Counted from the stretch's first letter, positions 31,592 to 42,577 are shown. The stretch is DNA of 64,000 nucleotides from Bifidobacterium breve (GCA_945883725.1 CAMCXZ010000003.1:1-64000), one strand, 5' to 3'. Translations and numbers: made by a program. Notes: a model not told the origin generated them from the letters alone.

Positions 31592-32815
31592 ATGGCCAAG
31601 CCTCGCGTAGTTATTTTAGGAGCCGGCTTCGGCGGTTTAACGGCTGCCCGCGAATTAGCTGGAAAAGCTGATGTGACGTTAGTCGATCGCCATAACTTTC
31701 AAACTTTCCTGCCTCTTCTCTACCAGGTAGCGACTGCTGGGTTAGCGGCTGATCATGTGGCTTATCCAGTTCGAAGCGGTCTGCGCAAAAGCGATATCAA
31801 ATTTCGTATGGGTTCACCGATCGAAATCGATCACAAAAACCAAGCAATAAAACTAGACAGCAGCGAAGTTCTACATTTTGATCACTTAATTTTTGCGCTG
31901 GGATCTGCAACAGCAGACTTTAATATTCCAGGAGTCAGCGAACATGCACTTGGCATGAAGAGCGTTGCCGATGCGATTAATATTCGAGCCGAAATCATGC
32001 GTAGATTTGAAGATCTCTGTCGCTTTGAAGATGACACTGTTCTTTCTTTAACCGTGGTCGGTGGTGGACCAACGGGTGTTGAGATGGCTGGTGCGTTAGC
32101 CGAACTAATTTCGGGTCCGCTCATGAATGACCACGAACATGCGGCAAAACATATGAAGATTAATTTAATTGAAGCTGGACCACGTCTGTTGCCTACTTTT
32201 TCAGCCAAGTTATCCGATCGGACTAAACGAGATTTAGAAAAGATGGGCGTTCAGGTTTTCCTAAATACTGCCGTAGCAAAAGTTGCGCCACGTAAAATCT
32301 CAATCAAAGATGGTGCTGATATCCCGTCTGAAGTAACTATTTGGGCTGCGGGTGTGCGCGGTGAACCAACTGCAGAAGCGCTAAAACTGCCAATTGTTAA
32401 ATCAAGAATTGATACGACACCTACATTGCAGGTAAATCATTACCCAAATATTTGGGCAATCGGTGACATTGCAGGCTTGACTGATGGAAACGGCAACTTA
32501 CTGCCCATGGTTGCTCCAGTTGCACTTCAACAAGGTGCTTGGGCAGCTAGGCAGATTTTGAATCTAAGCAATGGTCGCCCAACGCAAGATTTCAAATATC
32601 GCGATAAAGGTTCGATGGCCACGATCGGTCGCCATAAGGCTGTAGTTGAAGTTAAAAATCTTAAACTTACCGGAGTTCCTGCTTGGTTTATCTGGATTTT
32701 CCTCCATCTCTTCTATCTATTAGGTGGTCGCAATAAGGTTGGCACAATTGCAGACTGGACCTGGAACTACTTAACTTTTGATCGAGGAAATCGCCACATT
32801 ATGGATATTGCGTAA
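31592..32815 (+). CDS. ndh: Type II NADH dehydrogenase
   Basis: RVVILGAGFGGLTAARELAGKADVTLVDRHNFQTFLPLLYQVATAGL. Confidence 0.92.
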   Translation: MAKPRVVILGAGFGGLTAARELAGKADVTLVDRHNFQTFLPLLYQVATAGLAADHVAYPVRSGLRKSDIKFRMGSPIEIDHKNQAIKLDSSEVLHFDHLIFALGSATADFNIPGVSEHALGMKSVADAINIRAEIMRRFEDLCRFEDDTVLSLTVVGGGPTGVEMAGALAELISGPLMNDHEHAAKHMKINLIEAGPRLLPTFSAKLSDRTKRDLEKMGVQVFLNTAVAKVAPRKISIKDGADIPSEVTIWAAGVRGEPTAEALKLPIVKSRIDTTPTLQVNHYPNIWAIGDIAGLTDGNGNLLPMVAPVALQQGAWAARQILNLSNGRPTQDFKYRDKGSMATIGRHKAVVEVKNLKLTGVPAWFIWIFLHLFYLLGGRNKVGTIADWTWNYLTFDRGNRHIMDIA

Positions 32816-32828
32816 TCGAAAGTCGCAA

Positions 32829-33602
32829 ATGAAATATTTAAGTGTCTCTGGCTACCCACTTTGGAGTTTCGAGTGGGCCAATAATGGCGAAGTTGTACTT
32901 CTACTTCATGGCGGTTTAAGCGATACCGATTCTTTTGCCGATGTAATGGTTGAGCCTCTGCAAGATTCATTTCACTTATTCGCATATGACCGTGCCGGGC
33001 ATGGTCGCAGTGCTGATCAACCAGGCAGTTTCTATTTTGATTTTCAACGCGATGAAGCAATTGCATTTATCTCTGAAGTAATTAAGCAACCAGTTCATTT
33101 AGTTGGTTATAGCGATGGCGCAAATATTGCTCTAATGGTTGCTATTGCCCGGCCCGATCTAGTTAAATCGATTGTTTCAATTGCCGCTAACTTCAATCCT
33201 GATGGAATTGTTGATTTGCCGGAATTTGATCCGGCTGGAATCAGCGATGAATATCGAGCTTATTATTCTGAAATGTCGCCTGATGCCCCTGAAACGCTAG
33301 TTGTAAAGATCACAAAAATGCTTGAGATATGGAAGGTTGAACCAAATATTGATCTCGCAGATATCGCGCAAATAAATGTGCCAACGCTAGTAATGGCTGG
33401 CGATGATGATGTTGTAAAGCATTCACATTCGATTGAACTTTTTGAGGCTCTACCGCTTGGACAATTAGCGATTGTGCCCGGTACTTCGCATGGTTTAGTG
33501 AAAGAGAAACCTGAAATTGTTACTGCAATTATTAAAAGTTTCTTAAACGATCAGTCTTATCCGGTAACTCGGCAACCAATTCGCCGAACTAATCCTGCTT
33601 AA
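32829..33602 (+). CDS. Alpha/beta hydrolase
   Basis: VVLLLHGGLSDTDSF, LVGYSDGANIAL; start corrected from 32778. Confidence 0.85.
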   Translation: MKYLSVSGYPLWSFEWANNGEVVLLLHGGLSDTDSFADVMVEPLQDSFHLFAYDRAGHGRSADQPGSFYFDFQRDEAIAFISEVIKQPVHLVGYSDGANIALMVAIARPDLVKSIVSIAANFNPDGIVDLPEFDPAGISDEYRAYYSEMSPDAPETLVVKITKMLEIWKVEPNIDLADIAQINVPTLVMAGDDDVVKHSHSIELFEALPLGQLAIVPGTSHGLVKEKPEIVTAIIKSFLNDQSYPVTRQPIRRTNPA

Positions 33603-34111
33603 TTATCGATCGGTTCAATCTTGCCGGTTGCTACATGGTAAATCCCACCACTAACAATTACATTTTTAGGTATTAGCGGAAAAGCACGAATACGCGAGAG
33701 ATCTTGGCTTAGGGCAGCGCGCTGATCAACCACGGTATTAAACTCAAGTGAGCGAGTATCTACGCCATGTTTTTCTTCAATCATGGCATGAATAACTTCT
33801 TCATCCTCTTGGGCCATTCGACAATCGGTATGTGGCATCACCAAAATGCGATCAACACCGAGTAAGTAGGTCGCTAGAACTAAGGTACGAAGTACATCTT
33901 GAGTAACGCGAGCTCCAGCATTGCGCAGGATCTTGGCGTCTCCTGATTTCATTCCGACGACTGAGAGCGGATTGATCCGGGAATCCATGCAGGTAACAAT
34001 CGCTAATCCGCGAGCTGCTCGTCCAGTTAGTTCGCTATATTTAAAGTTTTTCACATAATCTTCATTAGCGCGCCAAAGATCTTCAAAGCCAGGATTAATT
34101 GGTTCGCTCAT
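33599..34111 (-). CDS. Beta-carbonic anhydrase
   Basis: IVTCMDSRINPL, ILRNAGARV, VMPHTDCRM. Confidence 0.9.
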   Translation of the reverse strand: MSEPINPGFEDLWRANEDYVKNFKYSELTGRAARGLAIVTCMDSRINPLSVVGMKSGDAKILRNAGARVTQDVLRTLVLATYLLGVDRILVMPHTDCRMAQEDEEVIHAMIEEKHGVDTRSLEFNTVVDQRAALSQDLSRIRAFPLIPKNVIVSGGIYHVATGKIEPIDN

Positions 34112-34155
34112 AACTCAGAGTCTAACAAATTAGGCAACTAAGCAGGATTAAAAAC

Positions 34156-34230
34156 TGGAGCCCCCCGTCAGGATTGAACTGACGACCTACGCATTACAAG
34201 TGCGTTGCTCTACCACTGAGCTAGGGAGGC
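34156..34230 (-). tRNA. tRNA-Thr(UGU), encoded CCA
   Basis: Cloverleaf: anticodon loop CTTGTAA, acceptor GCCTCCC/GGGGGGC (one T-G wobble). Confidence 0.95.
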
Positions 34231-34330
34231 CTTTACTTACATCGCTGCAAGGTTCGCAATTATGGCAGGAGATTGGAAAATTCAGAAATCGTTAACCATG
34301 TACCCAGCAAAACCCCTGTAGATTGCGCCT

Positions 34331-35248
34331 ATGCGACTCGGTGTTCTAGATCTCGGATCGAACACTATCCACCTACAGGTAGTAGATGCCCATCCAGGGG
34401 CGCGGCCTAGCCCGACCACAAATCAAAAGGTCGAGCTGCGCTTAACTGATTACCTTAATAAATCTAATGAGATCACTGAGGATGGGATTGCGCTGTTACA
34501 CCAAGCTATCTCTGATGCCGTAGATCATGCCCGCGAATTTAAAACTGATGAGATCTTAGCTTTTGCAACGTCTGCTATTCGAGATGCTCGCAATGGTGCA
34601 CGAATCTTGACCAAACTAAATGAAGAATTTGGCATTGAGATAAATATTCTTTCCGGCGATGAAGAAGCAAACATGACTTTTCTAGCGGCTCGGCGTTGGT
34701 ATGGCTGGTCAAGTGGTCGACTATTGGTAATTGACATTGGTGGTGGCTCGCTAGAAATTGGTATAGGCGATGACGAGCATCCTGAAGCGACTATTTCGTT
34801 ACCTCTAGGCGCTGCTCGACTTACGCGAGAATTTTTAGATAACGATCCTTACACAGGCAAGGAGATCAGAAACTTAGAATCAAAAGTACGCGAATTAGTC
34901 GTTTCTGAACTACCTGAGGAAATTGTTGAACATGCTGCTGATCAATTTGTTGCAACAAGTAAAACTTTTCGAACCCTTGCCCGGTTAGGTGCTCATTGGT
35001 TTAAAGGTGATCCAAATGTTCTAGAGCTAAGCGCCCTAATGATGATGATTCCTAAATTAAGTGAGATGACAGATAAATCTCGCGCAGAACTTCCGGGGGT
35101 ATCAGCCAGTCGCGCAAAACAAATTACTGCCGGTGCAATAGTTGCGCGAACCGTAATGGAAAGATTGCATATTACTCAGATTCAAATTTGTCCTTGGGCG
35201 CTACGCGAAGGCATTGTTTTACGCTGGTTAGACTGGATGGAACGCTAA
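34331..35248 (+). CDS. Ppx/GppA phosphatase family
   Basis: MRLGVLDLGSNTIHLQVVD, LLVIDIGGGSLEI. Confidence 0.92.
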   Translation: MRLGVLDLGSNTIHLQVVDAHPGARPSPTTNQKVELRLTDYLNKSNEITEDGIALLHQAISDAVDHAREFKTDEILAFATSAIRDARNGARILTKLNEEFGIEINILSGDEEANMTFLAARRWYGWSSGRLLVIDIGGGSLEIGIGDDEHPEATISLPLGAARLTREFLDNDPYTGKEIRNLESKVRELVVSELPEEIVEHAADQFVATSKTFRTLARLGAHWFKGDPNVLELSALMMMIPKLSEMTDKSRAELPGVSASRAKQITAGAIVARTVMERLHITQIQICPWALREGIVLRWLDWMER

Positions 35249-35252
35249 AGAA

Positions 35253-36146
35253 TTAAACGGCTGGTGCTTCGATCCAGTCAACGGCAACAACTTCGCCATC
35301 GCGATGATGCAGAATGAATGCCTCTCCTGGTTGTAGCTCAACTTCGATCTTCTTAAAATTCTTCTTTCCAATCAATTTCTTCACCAAATTAGGCAGAATT
35401 GGATTATGGCTACAAACAACCGCATTTAGATCAGGCTTTAGTAGGCTCCATACGTAATCAAGTGGCGCTTCTTTATCTTTTTCATATCTGTATTCGGATA
35501 AGTCTCGTGAAAATATTGGAACTAGCTTCATAGATTTAGCCATAGGGTCGATTGTTTCAATGCATCGTTGCGCGTCGGAAGTATGAATTTCGGTAATGCC
35601 ATAATTTTGGTAAATCGAATGCATCCGCTTTGCTTGACGTTGACCTTTGTTATCTAGCGGACGATCGCCATCATCGCCTTCCCACTCTTCACGTTTTAGG
35701 GCTTTAGCATGTCGAAGTAACACTATCGGAGTGGTATTAATGCCAAAACTTTCAAAAAACTTAATTATCTCGCGATCATCATCGACACTGACTTTTTTCT
35801 TAGCATCTGAAACTGAAAGCCAAATTACTTGGTCGACTTCATGAGTATCTCTTGGTCCAATTGATTTACCAGTTGCTTTAGCCGACCAATAACGAACTTC
35901 TTTAGGAGTTCCTTCGGCTAGATATTTGGCAATGCCAATCTCAGGACCCAATACTGGTTCAAAACCAGTTTCTTCCATGGCTTCTCGAGCAGCACAAGCT
36001 AGGTGTGTTTCACCTTGTTCTACTTTTCCTTTGGGTAAAGACCAATCATCATATTTTGGGCGGTGAACCAAAGCGATTTCAGTAGTTTTCTTAGTTACTC
36101 GCCAAAGAACAACACCAGCACCTTGAATAACTTCGGTTTCGCTCAC
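35253..36146 (-). CDS. NUDIX hydrolase-histidine phosphatase two-domain protein (MutT1-like)
   Basis: Nudix box AAREAMEETGFEP; RHAK histidine phosphatase motif (VLLRHAKAL). Confidence 0.9.
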   Translation of the reverse strand: MSETEVIQGAGVVLWRVTKKTTEIALVHRPKYDDWSLPKGKVEQGETHLACAAREAMEETGFEPVLGPEIGIAKYLAEGTPKEVRYWSAKATGKSIGPRDTHEVDQVIWLSVSDAKKKVSVDDDREIIKFFESFGINTTPIVLLRHAKALKREEWEGDDGDRPLDNKGQRQAKRMHSIYQNYGITEIHTSDAQRCIETIDPMAKSMKLVPIFSRDLSEYRYEKDKEAPLDYVWSLLKPDLNAVVCSHNPILPNLVKKLIGKKNFKKIEVELQPGEAFILHHRDGEVVAVDWIEAPAV

Positions 36147-36148
36147 AG

Positions 36149-38206
36149 TTATCCGTTCAGATACTTCTGCATTAGTAGCTCCTGAATATCTTGGCCGCTC
36201 TTATGACGCTTCCACTCGGTACCTAATTGGTGCCAAGCACTGGTGTCAGGAGATAAAGAGACTTCAAAGATCTCACGCAAGATATCTTTATGTTGGGCTT
36301 TTTCGATACGTAGCAAACTTTCGACTCGACGATCTAAATTTCGATGCATTAAGTCAGAGCTGCCGATCCAATATTCATCATCGCCGTTATTCACAAAGTG
36401 ATAAATACGCGAATGCTCAAGAAATCTACCCAGAATTGAACGCACTGTTATATTTTCAGAGAGACCTTTGATGCCCGGTCTAATTGATGAGATGCCACGA
36501 ATTACCAGGTCAACCTTAACGCCAGCGTTTGATGCTCGGTAGAGCGCCTCAACAAATTCTTCATCAAGTAGTGAATTCAACTTAAATTGAATTCCGGCAG
36601 GTAAACCTGCTTTGCAGTTCGTAATCTCGTTCTCAATTTTTTCAAGTAATCCTGTACGCAAACTACGAGGCGCAACAAGCAAGCGTGAATACGTTGAAGC
36701 TGGCGCTAAACCAGATAGTTGATTAAATAACTTACTTAAATCTTCTGTCAGAGTTTGGTCTGCACTAATTATTCCTAAATCCTCATAGAAACGTGCTGTC
36801 TTTGGGTTGTAATTTCCGGTGCCGACGTGGCAGTAACGACGCAAACCATTGGCTTCATCTCGAATAACTAGTGATAACTTTGCATGGGTTTTTAAATTCA
36901 TTAAGCCGTAAACCACATGTACACCGGCTGCTTCCAGTTTTCTTGCCCAGCGCACATTTGCTTGCTCATCAAAGCGTGCTCGAATTTCAATAACTGCCAA
37001 AACTTGTTTGCCTGCTTCAGCTGCTTCAATTAGTGCTTCGATAATTGGTGAATCACCTGAAGTTCTATAAAGAGTCTGTTTTATCGCGAGCACTTGTGGG
37101 TCTTGTGCCGCATTTTGCAGGAATTGAACTACTGAACTGGTGAAAGATTCATACGGGTGGTGCAGCAGAATCTCACCCTGGCGAATAGCTGCAAAGAATA
37201 GCTCAGGGTCACCGAAATCAACTTCGCTAAGCGAGGCAGCAGTACGCGACTTAAAGCGATCGAACTTCAATTCTGGAATATCAAGATCGGCAATACGATT
37301 TAAATCAGTTAAATCTAGTGGTGTGGCGAGTGAAAAAACACATTCGCGATTAATCGAAAGTTCTTCGCAAAGTCGCTCGAGCAGCGCCTGATCAATTCCT
37401 TCTTCAATTTCTAGCCTAACTGGTGGGCCAAATCTACGTCGCGCTAATTCTTGCTCAAGTGAAGTTAAGAGATCTTCGGATTCTTCTTCTTCAAGTTCTA
37501 AATCTTCGTTTCGAGTGACTCGGAAGGTGTAGTGATCTTCAATTAACATTCCGGGAAATAGCTCTTGTAGGTGAATTGCGATTACATCTTCTAGTGGGAT
37601 AAATCGGCGAGAACCAGTTGAAGAAGTTGCGATAAATCTGGAAAGAATTGGCGGCACCTTAACTCTGGCGAAAGATTCTTCGCTAGTAGAAGGATTCTTT
37701 AAAATTACTGCCAAATTCAGTGATAGACCAGAGATATATGGGAATGGGTGCGAAGGATCTACTGCCAGTGGAGTTAATACTGGATAAATACGTTCGCGGA
37801 AAAGTTTTGAGACATAGTTACGTTCATCTTCAAGTAATTCGTTCCAGTGAATTAAATCAATTTTATGCGCTTGCAACGCTGGCAGAACTTCGGTTTTAAA
37901 TAGATTCGCATGGCGGCTCGCCAGAGCTCGAGCTTTATCGGTTACAGCAGTTAAAAGTTGTGGTGGGGTGTAGCCGGCTGTGTTGGTAGAAGTTATCTGA
38001 TTTTCTATTTTTCCTAAGATTGAAGCCACGCGAACCATGAAGAACTCATCTAAATTGTTAGAAAAAATAGCCATATAGCGAAGTCGCTCAAGTAGTGGAA
38101 CTTCTTTATCTTCGGCAAGTTCAAGAACTCGCTCATTAAATGAAAGCCAGCTGATCTCGCGATCAATTAACTCATCCGCCTTTGGCATAATCACATTTTC
38201 TCTCAT
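36149..38206 (-). CDS. ppk: Polyphosphate kinase
   Basis: REISWLSFNERVLELAEDKEVPLLERLRYMAIFSNNLDEFFMVRVA; HAKLSLVIR. Confidence 0.96.
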   Translation of the reverse strand: MRENVIMPKADELIDREISWLSFNERVLELAEDKEVPLLERLRYMAIFSNNLDEFFMVRVASILGKIENQITSTNTAGYTPPQLLTAVTDKARALASRHANLFKTEVLPALQAHKIDLIHWNELLEDERNYVSKLFRERIYPVLTPLAVDPSHPFPYISGLSLNLAVILKNPSTSEESFARVKVPPILSRFIATSSTGSRRFIPLEDVIAIHLQELFPGMLIEDHYTFRVTRNEDLELEEEESEDLLTSLEQELARRRFGPPVRLEIEEGIDQALLERLCEELSINRECVFSLATPLDLTDLNRIADLDIPELKFDRFKSRTAASLSEVDFGDPELFFAAIRQGEILLHHPYESFTSSVVQFLQNAAQDPQVLAIKQTLYRTSGDSPIIEALIEAAEAGKQVLAVIEIRARFDEQANVRWARKLEAAGVHVVYGLMNLKTHAKLSLVIRDEANGLRRYCHVGTGNYNPKTARFYEDLGIISADQTLTEDLSKLFNQLSGLAPASTYSRLLVAPRSLRTGLLEKIENEITNCKAGLPAGIQFKLNSLLDEEFVEALYRASNAGVKVDLVIRGISSIRPGIKGLSENITVRSILGRFLEHSRIYHFVNNGDDEYWIGSSDLMHRNLDRRVESLLRIEKAQHKDILREIFEVSLSPDTSAWHQLGTEWKRHKSGQDIQELLMQKYLNG

Positions 38207-38244
38207 TTTGGTGAACAGGAAGCATCGATTAGGTGGATTGGCGC

Positions 38245-39024
38245 TTAACTAAGCGGCCAAGTAGTTGGGTTTGGATACTTTGCGCTGCGCCCATCGCCCG
38301 ATGATTTGCCACGAATTCTTCGCCAAATCCACGGTAAGGCAAAGCTAAAAAACCAAGCAACGCTGGTTGCTTTCTTGACCAACCAAGGAGTTGGTTTGGC
38401 AGCTGGCAGTGGCAATCGCCAATTTGGATCAAACGGCATACCAAGAACTTCAAGCACGCCTTGCGCTACACGATCGTGACCAAGTGAATTTAGATGCAGT
38501 CGGTCGAATGCTAATAAACGTCGATCGGATAAAAATTGTTTCTCGTTCGCATCAACAATAATTGCGCCAACTTCTTTTGCAATGGTGCGAATATTCTTAT
38601 TGAAAGTACTAAACCGCTCAGCCCACATATCGGCAGTCTTGCCAGTATTTCCAGTTCGCTCTAGAACTGTAAACAACATTAGCGTTGCCCCAGTTGCAGA
38701 TAATTTTCTAACTGCATCGTTATAAATCGGGAATACATTTTCTGGGCGATAGCCAGGTCGCAAAACATCATTTGCGCCAGCATGAAAAGAAACTAAAGTT
38801 TCTTTGCCTGTGATTAGTGGAATTGCTTGTGGTACTTGATCGGCAGTAACTTGGAATACCAGTTTGCCGCGAATCGCTAAATTCACATAAGTAAAATCTG
38901 GTGATTGAGTTGTTAATACATCAGCAACCCGATCAGCCCAACCACGGAAATTTCCATCAATGATCTCATCGGTCATGCCTTCGGTGAATGAATCACCGAG
39001 TGCAATAAATCTTTGATAAGTCAT
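38245..39024 (-). CDS. SGNH/GDSL hydrolase
   Basis: FIALGDSFTEGM, SFHAGANDVLRPG, FDRLHLNSLGH. Confidence 0.9.
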   Translation of the reverse strand: MTYQRFIALGDSFTEGMTDEIIDGNFRGWADRVADVLTTQSPDFTYVNLAIRGKLVFQVTADQVPQAIPLITGKETLVSFHAGANDVLRPGYRPENVFPIYNDAVRKLSATGATLMLFTVLERTGNTGKTADMWAERFSTFNKNIRTIAKEVGAIIVDANEKQFLSDRRLLAFDRLHLNSLGHDRVAQGVLEVLGMPFDPNWRLPLPAAKPTPWLVKKATSVAWFFSFALPWIWRRIRGKSSGDGRSAKYPNPTTWPLS

Positions 39025-39026
39025 GA

Positions 39027-40013
39027 TTATTTCGTTCGACGTTGCTCGTCTACCCAGAAGAGAGCAATCGAGGTTGCCACGCTTGCATTAAGGGATTCAG
39101 TAGCTGAATTCATTGGAATTGAAACAACTAGATCGCATTTCTCACGTACTAGTCTAGAAAGGCCTTTGCCTTCACTGCCAACTACGATCATTAGCGACTC
39201 GGTAGCAACTTTCATGCCACTAAGTGATTCATCGCTTTCGCCATCTAATCCGATTACAAAGCAGCCTAATTTCTTAGCTTCTTCGATGGTGCGAGCCAAG
39301 TTAGTTACTTGGGCAACTGGCATGCGTGCAGCAGCTCCAGCTGATGCTTTCCAGGCTGAAGCAGTCATAGCAGCTGCGCGACGTTCAGTCATTACAACAC
39401 CATTTACTCCGAAAGCTCCTGCGCTACGGATGATCGCACCAAGGTTTCGTGGATCAGTAACACCGTCTAGTGCCACAATTAACATTGGATTCTTTGCGCG
39501 TTGAGTTATCTCTTCGAAGCTTGAATATTGGTAAGGCTTGATTGCCAGAATGATGCCTTGGCTATTTGGTGAGATTCCTTCAACTTCGGCGCGGTGAACT
39601 TCGCGAATCGGCAGTTGTAAGTGCAGCGCCAATTGTAGTGACTCTGCAACGCGATCATCGATATCAATTCCGCGAGCAACCAGTACTTCAGTTGCCGGAA
39701 CTGAGGCGCGTAGCGCTTCAAGTACTGCGTTACGACCTGCGACAATTTCACCCTTTGGTTTATCAATTCTTGAATTGCGACCAGCTGAACTTCGTGGAGT
39801 TGTTCCGGTACGAGGAGTTGTACCCGCGCGCGGATTAGCTTTTGCTTTCTCAGCAGCTTTCTTACGCTTGGCAGCTGCGTGATAAGGACGGTCTTCGGCT
39901 TTTGGAGTCGGACCTTTACCCGTTAAACGCTTTTTATTCTTACCACCGGTACCGGTTGTTGGACCTTTTTTAGATCCACGTATTGCGCCTTTGCGCTCTG
40001 AATTACCGGCCAT
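39027..40013 (-). CDS. rlmB: 23S rRNA (guanosine-2'-O-)-methyltransferase RlmB/TrmH family
   Basis: LDGVTDPRNLGAIIRSAGAFGVNGVV, VVGSEGKGLSRLVREKCD; basic disordered N-terminus. Confidence 0.92.
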   Translation of the reverse strand: MAGNSERKGAIRGSKKGPTTGTGGKNKKRLTGKGPTPKAEDRPYHAAAKRKKAAEKAKANPRAGTTPRTGTTPRSSAGRNSRIDKPKGEIVAGRNAVLEALRASVPATEVLVARGIDIDDRVAESLQLALHLQLPIREVHRAEVEGISPNSQGIILAIKPYQYSSFEEITQRAKNPMLIVALDGVTDPRNLGAIIRSAGAFGVNGVVMTERRAAAMTASAWKASAGAAARMPVAQVTNLARTIEEAKKLGCFVIGLDGESDESLSGMKVATESLMIVVGSEGKGLSRLVREKCDLVVSIPMNSATESLNASVATSIALFWVDEQRRTK

Positions 40014-41423
40014 TTAATTGCTACCTTCTGAACGAGAGATCGACCAACGTGGTCCTTGAGCTGTGTCTTCAATTGAAATACCAAGTGCGATTAAGCCATC
40101 GCGAATTTGATCGGATGCGGCAAAATCTTTGCGGTCCCTTGCTGCGGTTCGTTGCGCAAGAACTAAAGTAATAACGCCATCTAGCGCGACAGTTAGTGAC
40201 TCGCCCTGTTCTCCGCTGGCAAATGCTGGATCAAACGGGTCGCAACCAAGTACTTCAAGTGCACCACGAATAAAGCTGGCCGCGCTTGCAATACCTGCAT
40301 TGTCATTCTCGGTTATTGCGCTATTTCCCAAGCGTAATTGCTCTGAAATTCCAGCCAGTGCTTGCGGAACTGCTAAATCTTCATTCATCGCAGCCACAAA
40401 ATCATGAGATAAAGCTGGTTCTGGCTGACTACCTAAAATTTCGGTCGCGCGCATTAGAAAGTTTTCTATCCGGCGGAAACCAACTGCTGACTCTTCCAGG
40501 GCCGCCGGTGAGTACTCGAGCATTGATCGGTAATGAGCGCTGCCTAAATACCAACGTAGTTCAATTCCGCGAACGCTCTTTAATAATTCAGTAACTTGTA
40601 GAGAATTACCAAGTGACTTAGACATTTTTTCACCAGATGCGGTTACCCAAGCATTGTGTAACCAACGTTTGGCAAAGCCATATCCAGCTGCTTCAGATTG
40701 CGCAATTTCATTTTCGTGATGTGGAAAAATTAAATCTAGCCCACCACCGTGAATATCAAACTCAGCACCAAGATAAGCATGTGCCATTGCCGAACATTCA
40801 ATATGCCAACCTGGTCGTCCGTCACCCCATGGTGTTGGCCAAAATGGATCACCAGCTTTAGCAGCTTTCCAAAGCGCAAAATCTCGCACATCTCGCTTGA
40901 AAGTTTCGTCAGCATCTTGCGCTGGTAATAAATCATCAATATTTTGGTTTGAGAGAGTTAAGTAAGAATTTAACTTGCGAACTTCTAAATAGACATCGCC
41001 ATTACCAGGCGCATATGCGTAGCCTCGCTCAATTAAAGATGCAATCAAATCAATCATTTGGGTGATGTGACCGGTTGCGCGCGGTTCGTAAGTTGGTGGT
41101 AAAACATTTAGCGCTGTATATGCATCAGTGAATGCGCGCTCGTACTTAAGGGCAACTGCCCACCAAGGCGCTTGTTCGTGAACTGCCTTATGTAAAATCT
41201 TGTCATCAATATCTGTTACGTTGCGAATAAAGGTGGTTTGGTAACCTGACTTAACTAACCAACGTCGCAAAATATCGAAGTTAACGCCGCTACGAATGTG
41301 GCCAATATGTGGCGGCGCTTGAACGGTGGCACCGCACAGGTAAATACTCGCTTTGCCCGGCTGCAGTGGAATAAATTCTGAGACGGTTCGCGACAACGTG
41401 TCATATAGCTTTAGCGAACTCAT
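40014..41423 (-). CDS. cysS: Cysteinyl-tRNA synthetase
   Basis: YLCGATVQAPPHIGHIRS, WHIECSAMA, GGGLDLIFPHHENEIAQSEA, GEKMSKSLGN. Confidence 0.96.
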   Translation of the reverse strand: MSSLKLYDTLSRTVSEFIPLQPGKASIYLCGATVQAPPHIGHIRSGVNFDILRRWLVKSGYQTTFIRNVTDIDDKILHKAVHEQAPWWAVALKYERAFTDAYTALNVLPPTYEPRATGHITQMIDLIASLIERGYAYAPGNGDVYLEVRKLNSYLTLSNQNIDDLLPAQDADETFKRDVRDFALWKAAKAGDPFWPTPWGDGRPGWHIECSAMAHAYLGAEFDIHGGGLDLIFPHHENEIAQSEAAGYGFAKRWLHNAWVTASGEKMSKSLGNSLQVTELLKSVRGIELRWYLGSAHYRSMLEYSPAALEESAVGFRRIENFLMRATEILGSQPEPALSHDFVAAMNEDLAVPQALAGISEQLRLGNSAITENDNAGIASAASFIRGALEVLGCDPFDPAFASGEQGESLTVALDGVITLVLAQRTAARDRKDFAASDQIRDGLIALGISIEDTAQGPRWSISRSEGSN

Positions 41424-41446
41424 TAGTGAAGTCTATCGGTCGTTTC

Positions 41447-42577
41447 TCAAACCTTAAAAACGAGCGCTGAAGCAATGGCTGCGATGCCTTTACCTTCACC
41501 TGTTATGCCAAGTCCATCGGTAGTTGTGGCTAATAGTGATACTGGTGCTCCATTTAGTGCAGCAGAAAGAGCGGCAATTGCTTCTTTACGGCGTCCTGCC
41601 AACTTCGGACGATTACCGATTACTTGAATTGAAACATTTGAGATGGCAAACCCGGCTTTAGTAATTATCGAAAGTGTCTCTGACAATAATTTTGCGCCAC
41701 TCGCGCCAGCATATTCAGGTCGATCGGTTCCAAAGTTTGAACCTAGATCGCCTAAACCAGTTGCCGCAAAAAGTGAATCGCAAATTGCATGCGCAGCAAC
41801 ATCACCATCGGAATGTCCAGCAACACCAACTTCACCTGGCCAATTAATACAACCTAACCAAAGTTCACGTCCAGCTTCGAATGCGTGCGCATCAACACCT
41901 ACACCAGTTAAGAATTCTTTATTTGCGCCAAGGAAGTTGTATGCAGTTGCTAAATCTACCGGCGTCGTAATTTTCAATGCGCGTTCTTCGCCGGCTATTA
42001 CCAAAACTTTAAATCCGGCACTTTCAACTAGGGCCGCATCATCAGTACCTTCAGCATTTGTGGCATGTGCTTTTTTGAGCGCAGAAAATTCAAAGCCTTG
42101 TGGGGTTTGGATATTACGTAAGTCTGCGCGATTAGGAGTTGTGGTTACATATCCATCTGCATCAACACTCTTGATCGTATCTACTTGAGGCACGCCAGGT
42201 ATTACCGCTACTTCTCCAGTTTGCAGAGCTGACAAAATGCGATTAGTTAAATCTGTTGTTGCTAAAGCGCGAGCAGCATCATGAATCAATACATATTGCG
42301 TATCACTTGAAATCGCGGCCAGACCAGCCCTAATTGATTCTGAACGAGTTGAGCCGCCAACTACAACAGTTACGGCATCACCTAGAAGTGTTTGAAATTG
42401 ACTTAGATGAGAAGCCGGAGCTGTAACGATTACTTGATCGACAGCTGGTGAAATTGCGGCCACCGCATGTTCGATTAAAGTGCGATTACCCAATTGAATC
42501 AAAGCTTTTGGAAGATCAGCACCGAATCTAACGCCGGATCCGGCAGCAGCAATAATTGCTGCAACATGGCCAGACAT
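41447..42577 (-). CDS. ispDF: Bifunctional IspD-IspF
   Basis: N-terminal IspD ([30 protein letters not shown]) fused to C-terminal IspF ([36 protein letters not shown]). Confidence 0.95.
   Translation of the reverse strand: MSGHVAAIIAAAGSGVRFGADLPKALIQLGNRTLIEHAVAAISPAVDQVIVTAPASHLSQFQTLLGDAVTVVVGGSTRSESIRAGLAAISSDTQYVLIHDAARALATTDLTNRILSALQTGEVAVIPGVPQVDTIKSVDADGYVTTTPNRADLRNIQTPQGFEFSALKKAHATNAEGTDDAALVESAGFKVLVIAGEERALKITTPVDLATAYNFLGANKEFLTGVGVDAHAFEAGRELWLGCINWPGEVGVAGHSDGDVAAHAICDSLFAATGLGDLGSNFGTDRPEYAGASGAKLLSETLSIITKAGFAISNVSIQVIGNRPKLAGRRKEAIAALSAALNGAPVSLLATTTDGLGITGEGKGIAAIASALVFKV

Noticed and set aside
39566-39838. 90-aa + ORF opposite rlmB
   Set aside because: Antisense to conserved SpoU/TrmH coding sequence; Arg/Leu/Gln bias typical of shadow frames.
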